Positions 1 to 11,552 of a stretch of DNA of 64,000 nt are shown piece after piece; position 1 is the first letter of the stretch; each line of letters begins with the position of its first letter. The notes below the pieces were generated by a model that was given only the letters and a program-made list of their open reading frames with translations, searched no databases and was not told where the DNA came from. The stretch lies in NCBI GenBank assembly GCA_902388495.1, contig CABMPP010000011.1, positions 1-64,000 of the forward strand, read 5' to 3'. A program made the translations under genes and the position numbers. Source of the DNA: an uncultured Bacteroides sp. GTDB lineage: Bacteria; Bacteroidota; Bacteroidia; Bacteroidales; Bacteroidaceae.

Positions 1-1748
1 TCATGTTCAACCAAAAGGTGGAACGGACGGAAAACAAAGCTGCATGGACGTATTCTCCTTTGAGGTACTGGCCGAATAACCCTGCGGACAAACTGAGTTT
101 CTTCGCTTATGCACCTTATGTAGACGAAACAGCTGAAGGCGGAAGTAACCCTGCCTTTCTTGATAAAACAGTAGCGAAAGGATTTCCGACGCTAACTTAT
201 ACTGTGGCATCGGTAGAAGCCGACCAAAAAGACCTGCTTGTCTCCATTCCATTGATGAATCAGACTTATCAAGGAACAAGCGGCAGTATAGGCTTCACTA
301 TGAAGCACACCTTGAGCAGAGTGAAGTTCAGTATTAAAAGTGAAGTTGGTATTACAGTGACTGCCCTGACAGTGAACAACGCTCCGGCGACGGCAAAACT
401 TACGTTTGCAGAGAGTGGTTTCAGTTGGGGGAGTTATACAGGCACGAAAACTTGTACGGCAACTCTTGCCAATGGTGGCATATATGTAGCAGCCAATGCT
501 GCCGATGCCCAAACATTGGCAACCTTCTTCCTCTTTCCCGACCAAGCATCCGCCACATTCTCCATCACTTATGTACAAGACGGTTCTCCTTCCATGACAA
601 TCACCAAAAGCGATGTTGCTTTTCCTACTGTATGGACGCAAGGAGGAGGCGTGAACTACCAACTCAATATAAAGAAAGACGGAAAGATGACCGCTACAGT
701 GGCTCAGGAGTGGACTTCCGGGACGGGAGGCGACATATCGGGAACAGAAAAGGGTATTGGCCTCGCTTCTGACTGGATCGCTTTTGCCACACTTTGGAAT
801 GCTAACGGGTTACCTACCTTGGCCGACGGAACTCCCGATTATTCACTTTACGAGGATTACGGTTGGTATGAAACAGACGGAGCAAACCGGGTTTTCACTA
901 TCAAGCTGACTGCTCCATTCATGCTGACCGGTGTCACCTCAGGTGACCTTTATGTACCTGTGGGTACGGACGCTCACCCGCTTACCCTTCCCATCGACGG
1001 GCAAGGATGGGAAATCGGCATTGACTTACGCGACAATTCCCAACGTATCGAAGGAACATATTCGGGTATCGTGGGCTATACGCAGGCTGGCATCAGCAAC
1101 CTGCGTGTAAAGACTATCCCTAGTAATAGTGCTTCCACGGGAAGCAGTATCGAGTCGGCAAACGCCACGTATGCCGGAGTATTGGCAGGCAAAGTAGACG
1201 GAAACATTTTGAACTGCTCAGTGGAACTTATCAAAACAACGGTGGTTAACTCTAATACTTCTGCTACAGATGTCATGTATCTGGGCGGACTGGTGGGCTA
1301 TTGCAGTGGAGACATCCTGAATTCCGCCGTTTTCGAAGGTTCGGATCCGGGTTCGGCTTCCGTAGTCAGTTTCAGTCAAGCGTCGGCAGGAAGCAGTATC
1401 GGCGGACTGGTAGGGGGCTTGGCGTCGGGCAAAATCGTGAACAACTGCTATGTGCAGCTTTCCGGACTGAGCAATCAAGCCGGTAGTAACACACCTACTG
1501 CCGGTTGGCTGGCTGGCAACAAGATGGGAGTCAATTTCAGTACCTGCCACTATAATTCGGGAGGTACTGCCGCAGGTTGTACGCCGTACGATTCATCTGC
1601 AGGAATTTCAACGTTTACTGACTTCACCGGACTATGTACGCTATTGAATGCAGAAGCGGAGAAGCACACGGGATGGGCACTTTGGAAAGAAGTTACAAAT
1701 ACAGTGGACAATACTGTAGAACAGGTTGTATTGAATTTATACAGATAA
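1..1748 (+). CDS. Fimbrillin-family surface protein (5' end outside window)
   Basis: The frame is open from the window edge, so the true start and signal peptide are probably upstream; the first internal ATG is at position 3. About 581 residues are visible. The N-terminal half has fimbrillin-family features: a FFAYAPY segment and a FTMKHTLSRVKFSI segment matching the 'F-x-H-x-L-x-R/K' signature of Bacteroides fimbrillin/Mfa-like proteins. The C-terminal half has Gly-rich GLUG-like units (GGLVGYCSGDILNSAVF and IGGLVGGLASGKIVNN). Such proteins are lipid-anchored or assembled outside the cell as pilus subunits or adhesins. The next gene, 17 bp downstream, is a related lipoprotein, so the two probably share an operon. 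Specific ligand or pilus type cannot be told. Confidence 0.75.
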   Translation, partial: MFNQKVERTENKAAWTYSPLRYWPNNPADKLSFFAYAPYVDETAEGGSNPAFLDKTVAKGFPTLTYTVASVEADQKDLLVSIPLMNQTYQGTSGSIGFTMKHTLSRVKFSIKSEVGITVTALTVNNAPATAKLTFAESGFSWGSYTGTKTCTATLANGGIYVAANAADAQTLATFFLFPDQASATFSITYVQDGSPSMTITKSDVAFPTVWTQGGGVNYQLNIKKDGKMTATVAQEWTSGTGGDISGTEKGIGLASDWIAFATLWNANGLPTLADGTPDYSLYEDYGWYETDGANRVFTIKLTAPFMLTGVTSGDLYVPVGTDAHPLTLPIDGQGWEIGIDLRDNSQRIEGTYSGIVGYTQAGISNLRVKTIPSNSASTGSSIESANATYAGVLAGKVDGNILNCSVELIKTTVVNSNTSATDVMYLGGLVGYCSGDILNSAVFEGSDPGSASVVSFSQASAGSSIGGLVGGLASGKIVNNCYVQLSGLSNQAGSNTPTAGWLAGNKMGVNFSTCHYNSGGTAAGCTPYDSSAGISTFTDFTGLCTLLNAEAEKHTGWALWKEVTNTVDNTVEQVVLNLYR

Positions 1749-1765
1749 TATTTAGGATTTGAAAT

Positions 1766-3682
1766 ATGAAAAGATCTCAGATATTTATAGCATTGCTGCT
1801 TTTGCTTCCTGCTTCCTGCACGGACGATGCGGAACACGACGAACAGAACAGCCGGGACTTCCGGATAACAGCCTCTATTGAGGATAACGGTATCGCGTCT
1901 CGTGTAGCGGACCGAAATGATCGGACTTCTTTCACCGAAAACGATGAGATTTTTATCGGGTGGGATGGAAGTGCTTCTTATAAATACCTCTGTTCGGGAG
2001 TGAACAATGTATTCGTCCCGAACGCTACCGATGCCGACCGGGGATTATGGTCTGATTTGCTACATAATACTTCCACGACGGTAGAGGTATATGCCTGGTA
2101 TGGAACCATGAGCAGCAGCCTCCCTGCAGTGGATGCAACCATCTCCATTCCTCAAGACCAAACCTCAGAGAGCAAACTGTTATCCGCCATCTGCATGGCG
2201 GCGCGTAAGTCGGTATCTCCTACGACTAACGCGCTGGATTTCTCTTTTCATCATCTCACCGCACGCCTTTTTCTCTCTGTGGATATTGTAGACGATGCAG
2301 TGACGCAGACCGACGTAATGGATGCAGCGGCACAAATCAGCCACATCTATGCAGATGGAACGATAACGACGGATGTCTCCGGTGAATATCAATTGAGTGT
2401 CATTTCGGACGACAAGGCAGGTAAGCAGAGTATTCGCATGAAACGATCATGGTCGGATCAGGAGATCTATCATCTGGATTTCGAGTGCTTGTTACCACCC
2501 CAAACGCTGGGTGCAGGTCAGAACATCATTATTACTCTGGCTAATGGAAAGGAGTATGTTTGCAAGATAAGCAATGAGATAACTTTGCAGGCGGGACAGA
2601 AAATGACACTTTCTGCTGAATTAAAAGCAAGTGGAGATGCCTCTTTCAAGCCAAAACTGACAACAATACCCAATGCGACAAACAGTGCCTTTTCGGGTAA
2701 TCGCTTGATTTGCGCCATTAAGGATGCCAGTGGAGAGTATCGTTACCGTGTGTATGACAAGCAACCGGATGGTTCGTGGGGAGAGGGAGTATTGGTATAT
2801 GAGGACGAAGCGGGAACAATAGAGTTTCCGACACAAACATATAGTAACATTCTGAAAAGAGATGGTGCAATCGAGATGTCTGGAGACTACGTCGTACTGG
2901 GTACCAATGCCGACAACAATTCTCTCTATTTCATAAAGAAAAGCAAGAAGACCGGGAAATGGTATTGTGCAAACGGAAGGCTTCAGGGACGTGGATATGG
3001 CGTCTGCATCAGTGAGGATTTCTTGGTTGGTGGAAATCACGTATCCAGTGCACCTAATGCCGGTCGCTCTTATATTTATCCGATTGATGAAAATGGTGAA
3101 TTAGGCCCCGTGCAAGATACACCTAAAGGTATAGGAGCTTATAAATGTTCTATTTACGGAGGTGTATTAGCTACTAATACAGGCGTTTATAGATATAATG
3201 CGGACAAGGGAGAATGGGAGTCTTTGCCCGGTGCTAGTGCTAGTGATGTATATGGAAACACCCGACGTGTGGCCACTGACGGAAAGAGAGTAATTCTCCA
3301 AAATGGAAGCACACAATCCGATGTATATATTTATAATGTGGAAACAGGAAAGAAAGAAGAATGGGAAGGAGCAACTGCAAAAGCGCATCAGAGCAAACCG
3401 ATAGCCATTTACGGAAACTACGCACTGGCAGGCAGAACCGATGGGATAGATATCTGTTACAGAGATCCGATTACCGAGAAGTGGAGTATCATCAATCCGG
3501 ATGGAGGATTTCTGGAGATGATGAAACATTGGGATCCAAGCATCACAATAACAACGATTAGTGGAGAAAATCTTTCCATGAAAGGTCCCCGGGCCATGAT
3601 TGTCGATGCTATATCATCCCAAAGTTTCTTTATTGAAAATATTGATAAGATGGTAGACGATTATCTGGCAGATCCGTATTAA
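1766..3682 (+). CDS. Fimbrillin-like lipoprotein with repeat-rich C-terminal domain
   Basis: 638 residues. The N-terminus is a lipoprotein signal (MKRSQIFIALLLLLPASC, lipobox Cys18), so the product should be exported and lipid-anchored. Residues of roughly 30-290 resemble a fimbrillin domain: a TSFTENDEIFIGW segment and the FHHLTARLFLSV signature. The remainder repeats short strand-turn units of the type YRVYDKQPDGSWGE, YFIKKSKKTGKWY and GVYRYNADKGEWE, which suggests a beta-propeller or Kelch/FG-GAP-like fold. This is inferred from the repeat pattern only. It follows the upstream fimbrillin gene by 17 bp and is likely the tip or anchor partner in the same surface structure. No catalytic motif is seen. 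Confidence 0.7.
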   Translation: MKRSQIFIALLLLLPASCTDDAEHDEQNSRDFRITASIEDNGIASRVADRNDRTSFTENDEIFIGWDGSASYKYLCSGVNNVFVPNATDADRGLWSDLLHNTSTTVEVYAWYGTMSSSLPAVDATISIPQDQTSESKLLSAICMAARKSVSPTTNALDFSFHHLTARLFLSVDIVDDAVTQTDVMDAAAQISHIYADGTITTDVSGEYQLSVISDDKAGKQSIRMKRSWSDQEIYHLDFECLLPPQTLGAGQNIIITLANGKEYVCKISNEITLQAGQKMTLSAELKASGDASFKPKLTTIPNATNSAFSGNRLICAIKDASGEYRYRVYDKQPDGSWGEGVLVYEDEAGTIEFPTQTYSNILKRDGAIEMSGDYVVLGTNADNNSLYFIKKSKKTGKWYCANGRLQGRGYGVCISEDFLVGGNHVSSAPNAGRSYIYPIDENGELGPVQDTPKGIGAYKCSIYGGVLATNTGVYRYNADKGEWESLPGASASDVYGNTRRVATDGKRVILQNGSTQSDVYIYNVETGKKEEWEGATAKAHQSKPIAIYGNYALAGRTDGIDICYRDPITEKWSIINPDGGFLEMMKHWDPSITITTISGENLSMKGPRAMIVDAISSQSFFIENIDKMVDDYLADPY

Positions 3683-3726
3683 AATGTATTTCTCTTTTTT
3701 TATTAATAACTTAAATGTTTTTTATC

Positions 3727-4130
3727 ATGCAAAGAAAGATTAAAACAATCGTGAAAATGGTATGTGCGAGTGAGGACGATTCAAAAAAAAAGACACCCGC
3801 GATGTAATAGCTTGCGGTTATCGTTGGACGGAAGCCTTGCGCATTGTCCGCTCTTGTCATCCCGAAGTCACCATCATCTTACCCAAAGAGAAGATACAAG
3901 TCCGTGCAGGCGATGATGTGCGTGCGCTTATCGCGCCTTACGTCGCCATTATTCGTCGTGCGCTCGATGAGGGCAAGGTAGGTAAGTGGCACGGCACCTC
4001 TTCCGATTGCTGCGTCAAGCAAGTACACCGCATCCTCAACCACTACTTCCATTTCTACCCCGGCAGTATCACCGAACCCGAACTCCATGTGATGATCGAA
4101 GATATGCTGTATGTGCATAAGGTGAGATAA
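3727..4130 (+). CDS. Unknown protein split by an A-AAA-AAG slippery site (possible -1 frameshift or frameshifted pseudogene)
   Basis: An ATG at 3727 opens a 26-codon frame ending at 3805-3807. It crosses an A9 run (3783-3791) containing the heptamer A AAA AAG at 3786-3792 in the phase for -1 slippage. A -1 shift there enters the frame ending at 4130, which is open from 3774 but has no ATG before the TTG at 3837. The joined product would be about 134 residues, with a conserved-looking, Cys/His-containing C-terminal part (DVIACGYRWTEAL, GTSSDCCVKQVHRIL). Alternatives are a real indel in a homopolymer, phase variation, or a TTG start at 3837. I do not recognise the family. Confidence 0.4.
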
Positions 4131-4502
4131 AAAAGAGGAATGCTTCATGTGCATGAGGCGTGATAGGGGAGAAGATCCCCTGTCATTCAGAGCATAGCTG
4201 TGTGTAGAGATTTGTATAACTAATAGTAAATGGAAAAAGAAAAAACACATCATCTGTTCAAGATGAACGCATCGTGCGTTTCATGCGAATGCATCATCTG
4301 TTGGGGCGAAGTGCATCATGCGTTTCTTAAAATTCAATCGTCCGCCCCATAGATATACGAAGTATATCTTATCTTCTTACTTAATTATGTTGTGTCCGCC
4401 AAGTGGCGCAAAGCCTGGCGCAAGACGCTTGCATGCTGTTGGCATTCAACGTGTATGAGTGGCGCAAAGGGTGGCGCAGGAGTGGCGCAAAAAAACTGAA
4501 TT
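4131..4502. repeat. Non-coding stretch with hairpin and short direct repeats
   Basis: No credible gene is seen. A hairpin lies at 4161-4185 (AGGGGA / TCCCCT core, 10 bp with one G-T pair). GCATCATCTGTT-like and GCATCRTGCGTTTC-like words recur between 4246 and 4330. Five copies of TGGCGCA start at 4404, 4416, 4460, 4472 and 4483. The copies are too short and uneven for a CRISPR array. Confidence 0.5.
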
Positions 4503-4745
4503 TTACCACATCTTATCTGTTTCTTTCTCTACATCTATATCCGCAGGCAGCTCTCCGATTACCATGTCCCGTACCTCTTTTGAGATTTTACGGGTGCGTC
4601 GGGAGGTGGTTGGAGTAGTTGCTGTATTCAGATTCAATAATCCGTTGAGATGCTTTTTCACCTCTTCCAGTAACGAGGTATTGTCGATGCTCAGTATAGC
4701 ATGTGCCAAGCGGGCTTTATCTGCTTCTAATTGTAAGGATGTCAT
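4503..4745 (-). CDS. Small antitoxin-like protein (orphan)
   Basis: 80 residues, beginning MTSLQLEADKARLAHAIL and continuing with a helix (LLEEVKKHLNGLL) and a basic, disordered tail. This short N-terminal 'LQLEA-x-A-I-L-x-D-x-x-L' pattern is typical of small Bacteroidetes antitoxin-like proteins that normally precede a RelE/ParE-type toxin. It looks genuine: a TAACTTTG -7 box is read on this strand at 4783-4790 and an AGGAGA ribosome site precedes the ATG. No toxin frame follows; downstream lies only the TGGCGCA repeat region, so the partner appears lost. Function is inferred from resemblance only. Confidence 0.5.
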   Translation of the reverse strand: MTSLQLEADKARLAHAILSIDNTSLLEEVKKHLNGLLNLNTATTPTTSRRTRKISKEVRDMVIGELPADIDVEKETDKMW

Positions 4746-6640
<1,895 letters not shown>

Positions 6641-6668
6641 ACATTGAATGAATTGAAAAATAAAAGAA

Positions 6669-6914
6669 ATGAAGGGATTACGATTAAATCTTGTATCGCC
6701 CGAGAAGGAGCTTTTTGACGGAGAAGTGGAGAGTGTGACGCTACCCGGTGTGATAGGCTCGTTCACCATTCTGCCGCAGCATGCGCCCATCGTGGCATCG
6801 TTGCAAGCAGGCGTGGTGACTTATGTGACCGAAGGCGGTGAGGAACATACGCACGAGATACATGGCGGTTTCATCGAAATGAACAGCAACAGCGTATCTG
6901 TCTGCGTAGACTGA
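6669..6914 (+). CDS. atpC: ATP synthase epsilon subunit, short form (beta-sandwich domain only)
   Basis: 81 residues. It contains the N-terminal beta-sandwich of the F1 epsilon subunit: LVSPEKELFDGEVESVTLPGV, then GSFTILPQHAPIVASLQAG. It stops where the C-terminal two-helix domain of typical 130-140-residue epsilon subunits would begin. That helical arm inhibits ATP hydrolysis in many bacteria, so inhibition of that kind should be absent here. The stop codon is clean and the next gene follows after 43 bp, so this looks like the natural short form rather than a damaged gene. It sits 28 bp after atpD. Confidence 0.93.
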   Translation: MKGLRLNLVSPEKELFDGEVESVTLPGVIGSFTILPQHAPIVASLQAGVVTYVTEGGEEHTHEIHGGFIEMNSNSVSVCVD

Positions 6915-6957
6915 TCCCCCCGTTTAAATTGTTAACTTTTAATTTTTAATTATCATC

Positions 6958-7377
6958 GTGACCATAACCAAGCGAAATTACTTGTTGCAAACAGCAATCT
7001 TGACTTTGCTGGTAGGAGGAGTAGGTGGCTGGGTGTATTATTCGATTAATCCGCACCACTATTTCGGCGGCTATCCGCTGATTCCGCTTTTCTTCTTTAT
7101 ATTCGGCGCATTCATGATAAGTATGGTCGAGAGTTGCCGCCGGCGGATGCCGGGACGGATGTTGCAGATTTATCTGCTGATGCGCGTGATGAGGATGCTG
7201 GTGTCGATGATTGTAATGCTGACATATTGTGTGGCCGTGCGCCAGGAAGCCAAGTTGTTTCTGCTGACGTTTATAGCCAATTATCTGATATACTTGATTT
7301 ATGATTCCTGGTTCTTCTTCACCTTTGAAGCAAACCGGAAACTGAAAAAGAAAAAAGAAAATGAAACAATTGCGTAA
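6958..7377 (+). CDS. AtpI-like membrane protein of the ATP synthase operon
   Basis: 139 residues from a GTG start (MTITKRNYLLQTAIL). About four hydrophobic segments are visible (around residues 9-28, 38-56, 75-95 and 98-120), followed by a very basic tail (NRKLKKKKEN). Its place between the F1 genes and atpB, and its size, match the AtpI or 'ATP synthase F0 sector assembly' small membrane proteins thought to help build the c-ring. It overlaps the atpB start by 17 bp, implying translational coupling. Sequence alone does not prove AtpI homology. Confidence 0.65.
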   Translation: MTITKRNYLLQTAILTLLVGGVGGWVYYSINPHHYFGGYPLIPLFFFIFGAFMISMVESCRRRMPGRMLQIYLLMRVMRMLVSMIVMLTYCVAVRQEAKLFLLTFIANYLIYLIYDSWFFFTFEANRKLKKKKENETIA

Positions 7378-8470
7378 CATACTGATAGGAACCCTGATGG
7401 CACTGGGAGTGTTGCTGCCTGCCACCGCGCAAGCCGATGTCATCCCCGACAATGTGACTCCTGCCGAGCAGAAGGAGAATACGGTGGACGTAAAGGAGAT
7501 TGTATTCGGGCACATCGGCGACTCTTATGAGTGGCATATCACTACCTGGGGCAATACGCCGATTACCATTCCGCTGCCCATCATCGTCCACAGTTCTGCT
7601 ACCGGCTGGCATGTATTTCTGTCCTCGCGCCTGGAAGAGAACGGCGGAAGTTACGAAGGCTTCTCCATCGCTCCCGAAGGCAGCAAGTACGAGGGCAAAC
7701 TGGTGGAACATGATGCAGCGGGCAATGAAGTACGCCCGTTGGATATCTCCATCACAAAGGTGACGCTGGCCCTGCTCATCAACAGCCTGCTGCTGCTTGT
7801 CATTGTGTTGAGCGTGGCACATTGGTATCGCAAGCATCCGCAGGACAGTGCGGCACCCGGCGGCTTCGTGGGATTCATGGAAATGTTCATCATGATGGTG
7901 AACGATGATATCATAAAGAGCTGTGTGGGACCCAAATACCGCAAGTTTGCTCCCTATCTGCTGACGGCGTTCTTCTTTATCTTCATCAACAACCTGATGG
8001 GGCTGGTTCCGTTCTTTCCGGGTGGTGCCAACGTGACGGGAAACATCGCTATCACCATGGTGCTGGCTCTGTGTACGTTCGTGGCTGTCAACCTCTTCGG
8101 TACGAAGACCTATTGGAAGGACATCTTCTGGCCGGACGTGCCCTGGTGGCTGAAAGTGCCGGTGCCGATGATGCCGTTTATCGAGTTCTTCGGTATCTTT
8201 ACGAAACCGTTCGCGCTGATGATCCGTCTTTTTGCCAATATGCTGGCAGGACACATGGCGATGCTGGTGCTGACGTGCCTGATCTTTATCTCGGCAAGCA
8301 TGGGCCCCGCCCTGAACGGAACGCTGACCGTGGCTTCGGTGCTGTTCAACATCTTTATGAATGCACTGGAACTGCTGGTTGCCTTTATCCAGGCGTATGT
8401 ATTCACCATGCTGTCGGCAGTGTTTATCGGTCTGGCGCAGGAAGAGCATAAGGGGAAGGTGGTGAAGTGA
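7361..8470 (+). CDS. atpB: ATP synthase Fo subunit a
   Basis: 369 residues, the static proton channel of Fo. The N-terminus is a signal-like sequence (MKQLRNILIGTLMALGVLLPATAQA) followed by a periplasmic extension of about 120 residues. This extension is long compared with the roughly 270-residue E. coli protein but usual in Bacteroidetes. The membrane core holds the essential arginine in LMIRLFANMLAGH (Arg289), facing the c-ring glutamate, and a C-terminal helix ending LSAVFIGLAQEEH. It overlaps the AtpI-like gene and is followed by atpE after 70 bp. Confidence 0.95.
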   Translation: MKQLRNILIGTLMALGVLLPATAQADVIPDNVTPAEQKENTVDVKEIVFGHIGDSYEWHITTWGNTPITIPLPIIVHSSATGWHVFLSSRLEENGGSYEGFSIAPEGSKYEGKLVEHDAAGNEVRPLDISITKVTLALLINSLLLLVIVLSVAHWYRKHPQDSAAPGGFVGFMEMFIMMVNDDIIKSCVGPKYRKFAPYLLTAFFFIFINNLMGLVPFFPGGANVTGNIAITMVLALCTFVAVNLFGTKTYWKDIFWPDVPWWLKVPVPMMPFIEFFGIFTKPFALMIRLFANMLAGHMAMLVLTCLIFISASMGPALNGTLTVASVLFNIFMNALELLVAFIQAYVFTMLSAVFIGLAQEEHKGKVVK

Positions 8471-8528
8471 TAGGGTGATAGAGTGATAGGATTGTTGACA
8501 ATATATTAATAAAAAAATAACCATTTAA

Positions 8529-8798
<270 letters not shown>

Positions 8799-8820
8799 GT
8801 TGTAATTTATAATTAAAATT

Positions 8821-9327
8821 ATGTCATTGTTATTACCCGATAGTGGTCTGCTGTTCTGGATGCTCCTTTCATTCGGCGTGGTGTTTGTAGTGCTGGCCAA
8901 GTACGGCTTTCCCGTCATCACGAAGATGGTGGAAGGCCGTAAGACCTACATCGACCAGTCCATGGAAGTGGCAAGAGAGGCAAACATCCAGCTCGCCAAA
9001 CTGAAAGAGGAAGGCGAAGCACTGATTAATGCTGCCAACAAGGAGCAAGGACGCATCCTGCGGGAGGCGATGCACGAGCGTGACAAGATTATCGTCGAGG
9101 CACGCAAGCAGGCGGAAGCCGCCGCGCAGAAAGAGCTGGACGATGTGAAGAGACAGATACAGCAAGAGAAAGAAGAAGCCATCCGCGACATTCGTCGCCA
9201 GGTAGCAGTCTTGTCGGTAGATATTGCCGAGAAGGTAATCCGCAAGAACCTGGACGGGAAGCAGGAGCAGATGGCAATGATTGACCGGATGCTGGATGAA
9301 GTGCTGGCAGCAAGTAGGAATAATTAA
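8821..9327 (+). CDS. atpF: ATP synthase Fo subunit b
   Basis: 168 residues. One N-terminal membrane helix ([21 protein letters not shown]) is followed by a long, charged helix rich in Lys/Glu/Arg/Ala (residues about 40-165) that forms the peripheral stalk. The stalk holds the alpha3beta3 head still against rotation. Length fits the family. It lies between atpE and atpH; a weak hairpin occupies the 55-bp gap before atpH. Confidence 0.95.
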   Translation: MSLLLPDSGLLFWMLLSFGVVFVVLAKYGFPVITKMVEGRKTYIDQSMEVAREANIQLAKLKEEGEALINAANKEQGRILREAMHERDKIIVEARKQAEAAAQKELDDVKRQIQQEKEEAIRDIRRQVAVLSVDIAEKVIRKNLDGKQEQMAMIDRMLDEVLAASRNN

Positions 9328-9382
9328 AGCGGAAGCGGCAAACCGGGCTTCTGCCTTTAATTTTTAACTTAGAATTTAGAAT

Positions 9383-9943
9383 ATGGATATAGGAATTGTT
9401 TCAATGCGCTATGCGAAGGCACTGATGGAGTATGCCAAGAGCACGAATACAGAGGAGACTTTGTATCGGGAGTTTCGTATGCTGGCACGTAACATCAATA
9501 AGTATCCCGATCTGCGTGCAGCATTGGCGAATCCCATCCTGACGATACGTGAGAAGTTTACACTGATCTGTACCGCTGCCGTGGGCGACACCCCTGCCGG
9601 ACGCGAGTTCACCCGCTTCATCACCCTGGTGCTGAAAAACCGGCGGGAGAATTTCCTCCAGTATATCTGCCTGAGCTTTCTGGACTTGTACCGGAAAGAC
9701 AAGCACATCGGTGTAGGAAAGCTGATTACAGCCGTACCGGTGAGCAGGGAAGTGTGGGAACGTATCCGCGACAGTGCCGCTACTTTGCTACATGCCGGCA
9801 TGGAGTTGCAGACCGAAGTAGATCCTTCCATCGAAGGTGGCTTCATCTTCGACATCAACGACTTCAGGCTGGATGCCAGCATCGCTACACAACTCAAGAA
9901 GGTGAAACAGCAGTTCATTGATAAGAATAGAAGAATTGTATAA
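9383..9943 (+). CDS. atpH: ATP synthase F1 subunit delta
   Basis: 186 residues. It has the N-terminal helical bundle (GIVSMRYAKALMEYAKSTN) and the C-terminal signature region (AVPVSREVWERIRDSAATL, then DPSIEGGFIFDINDFRLDASIATQLKKVKQQF). Delta joins the top of the F1 head to subunit b. Length is typical. The gene sits 12 bp before atpA. Confidence 0.95.
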   Translation: MDIGIVSMRYAKALMEYAKSTNTEETLYREFRMLARNINKYPDLRAALANPILTIREKFTLICTAAVGDTPAGREFTRFITLVLKNRRENFLQYICLSFLDLYRKDKHIGVGKLITAVPVSREVWERIRDSAATLLHAGMELQTEVDPSIEGGFIFDINDFRLDASIATQLKKVKQQFIDKNRRIV

Positions 9944-9955
9944 AACGAATAAGTT

Positions 9956-11542
9956 ATGTTGTCTGAAAATATAAAAGTAAGCGAAGTTTCCGATGTACTC
10001 CGCAGGCAGCTCGAAGGTATTGACGCACGGGTGCAGTTTGATGAAATAGGCACGGTGCTGCAAGTCAGCGACGGCGTGGCACGTATCTACGGACTGCGCA
10101 ATGCCGAAGCAAATGAGTTGCTGGAGTTCGACAACGGTATCAAAGCCATCGTGATGAACCTGGAAGAGGACAATGTGGGTGCCGTGTTGCTGGGACCTAC
10201 GGACAAAATCAAGGAAGGCTTCATCGTGAAACGTACCAAGCGCATCGCTTCCATCATGGTGGGCGAGGGTATGCTGGGACGTGTCATCGACCCGCTGGGC
10301 GAGCCCCTGGACGGCAAAGGACTGATAGGCGGCGAACTCTGCGAAATGCCGCTGGAACGCAAGGCACCGGGAGTTATCTACCGTCAGCCGGTGAACCAGC
10401 CGTTGCAGACGGGACTGAAAGCCGTGGACGCCATGATACCTATCGGCCGCGGACAGCGTGAGCTGATTATCGGTGACCGCCAGACGGGAAAGACTGCCAT
10501 TGCCATCGATACCATCATCAACCAGCGTGCCAATTTCGAGGCAGGCGATCCGGTGTATTGTATCTATGTGGCTATCGGCCAGAAAGGTTCTACGGTTGCT
10601 TCCATCGTAAATACGCTGCGTCAGTACGGCGCTATGGATTATACCATCGTGGTGGCTGCCACGGCAGGCGACCCGGCTGCATTGCAGTATTACGCACCGT
10701 TTGCGGGGGCTGCCATCGGAGAGTATTTCCGTGATACCGGCCGACATGCGCTGGTGGTGTACGATGACTTGTCGAAGCAGGCGGTGGCCTATCGTGAAGT
10801 GTCGCTGATTCTTCGTCGTCCGTCGGGACGTGAGGCATATCCGGGTGATATCTTCTACCTGCACTCCCGTCTGCTGGAGCGTGCGGCAAAGATCATCAGC
10901 CAGGAAGAAGTGGCGCGCGAGATGAACGACTTGCCCGAGAGTCTGAAAGGCAAGGTGAAAGGCGGCGGTTCGCTGACGGCATTGCCGCTTATCGAGACGC
11001 AGGCCGGAGACGTATCGGCGTATATCCCTACGAACGTGATTTCTATTACGGACGGACAGATATTCCTTGATACGAATCTCTTTAATCAGGGTAACCGCCC
11101 GGCCATCGACGTAGGTATCTCCGTGAGCCGTGTAGGTGGTAACGCACAGATCAAGGCCATGAAGAAGGTGGCAGGTACGCTGAAGATAGACCAGGCGCAG
11201 TATCGTGAACTGGAAGCGTTTACCAAGTTCAGCGGTGATATGGACCCCGTGACGGCACTGACCATTGACAAGGGACAGAAGAACACGCGTCTGCTGGTAC
11301 AGCCGCAATACAGCCCGATGCCGGTAGAGAAGCAGGTTGCTATCCTTTATTGCGGCACACACGGGTTGCTGAAGAATGTGCCTTTGGACAAGGTCAGGGA
11401 TTTTGAACGTAGTTTCCTTGAATCTCTTGAAATGAATTATCGGATGGAGGTGCTCGATGTATTGAAGTCGGGCGTTATCAACGATGATGTCTGCAAGAAG
11501 ATTGAGGAGACGGCAGAGGTAGTTGCAAGACAGTTTATGTAA
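9956..11542 (+). CDS. atpA: ATP synthase F1 subunit alpha
   Basis: 528 residues, the non-catalytic nucleotide-binding subunit of the F1 hexamer. The P-loop GDRQTGKT is at residues 173-180, followed by the [14 protein letters not shown] segment, the [17 protein letters not shown] segment and the signature [17 protein letters not shown]. Length matches homologues. It is followed by atpG after 10 bp. Confidence 0.98.
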   Translation: MLSENIKVSEVSDVLRRQLEGIDARVQFDEIGTVLQVSDGVARIYGLRNAEANELLEFDNGIKAIVMNLEEDNVGAVLLGPTDKIKEGFIVKRTKRIASIMVGEGMLGRVIDPLGEPLDGKGLIGGELCEMPLERKAPGVIYRQPVNQPLQTGLKAVDAMIPIGRGQRELIIGDRQTGKTAIAIDTIINQRANFEAGDPVYCIYVAIGQKGSTVASIVNTLRQYGAMDYTIVVAATAGDPAALQYYAPFAGAAIGEYFRDTGRHALVVYDDLSKQAVAYREVSLILRRPSGREAYPGDIFYLHSRLLERAAKIISQEEVAREMNDLPESLKGKVKGGGSLTALPLIETQAGDVSAYIPTNVISITDGQIFLDTNLFNQGNRPAIDVGISVSRVGGNAQIKAMKKVAGTLKIDQAQYRELEAFTKFSGDMDPVTALTIDKGQKNTRLLVQPQYSPMPVEKQVAILYCGTHGLLKNVPLDKVRDFERSFLESLEMNYRMEVLDVLKSGVINDDVCKKIEETAEVVARQFM

Positions 11543-11552
11543 ATAGCAGGAT

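Noticed and set aside
4404..4489. TGGCGCA repeats as a CRISPR array
   Set aside because: Units are 7 bp with spacings of 11 to 44 bp; CRISPR repeats are longer and regular, and no cas genes are present.
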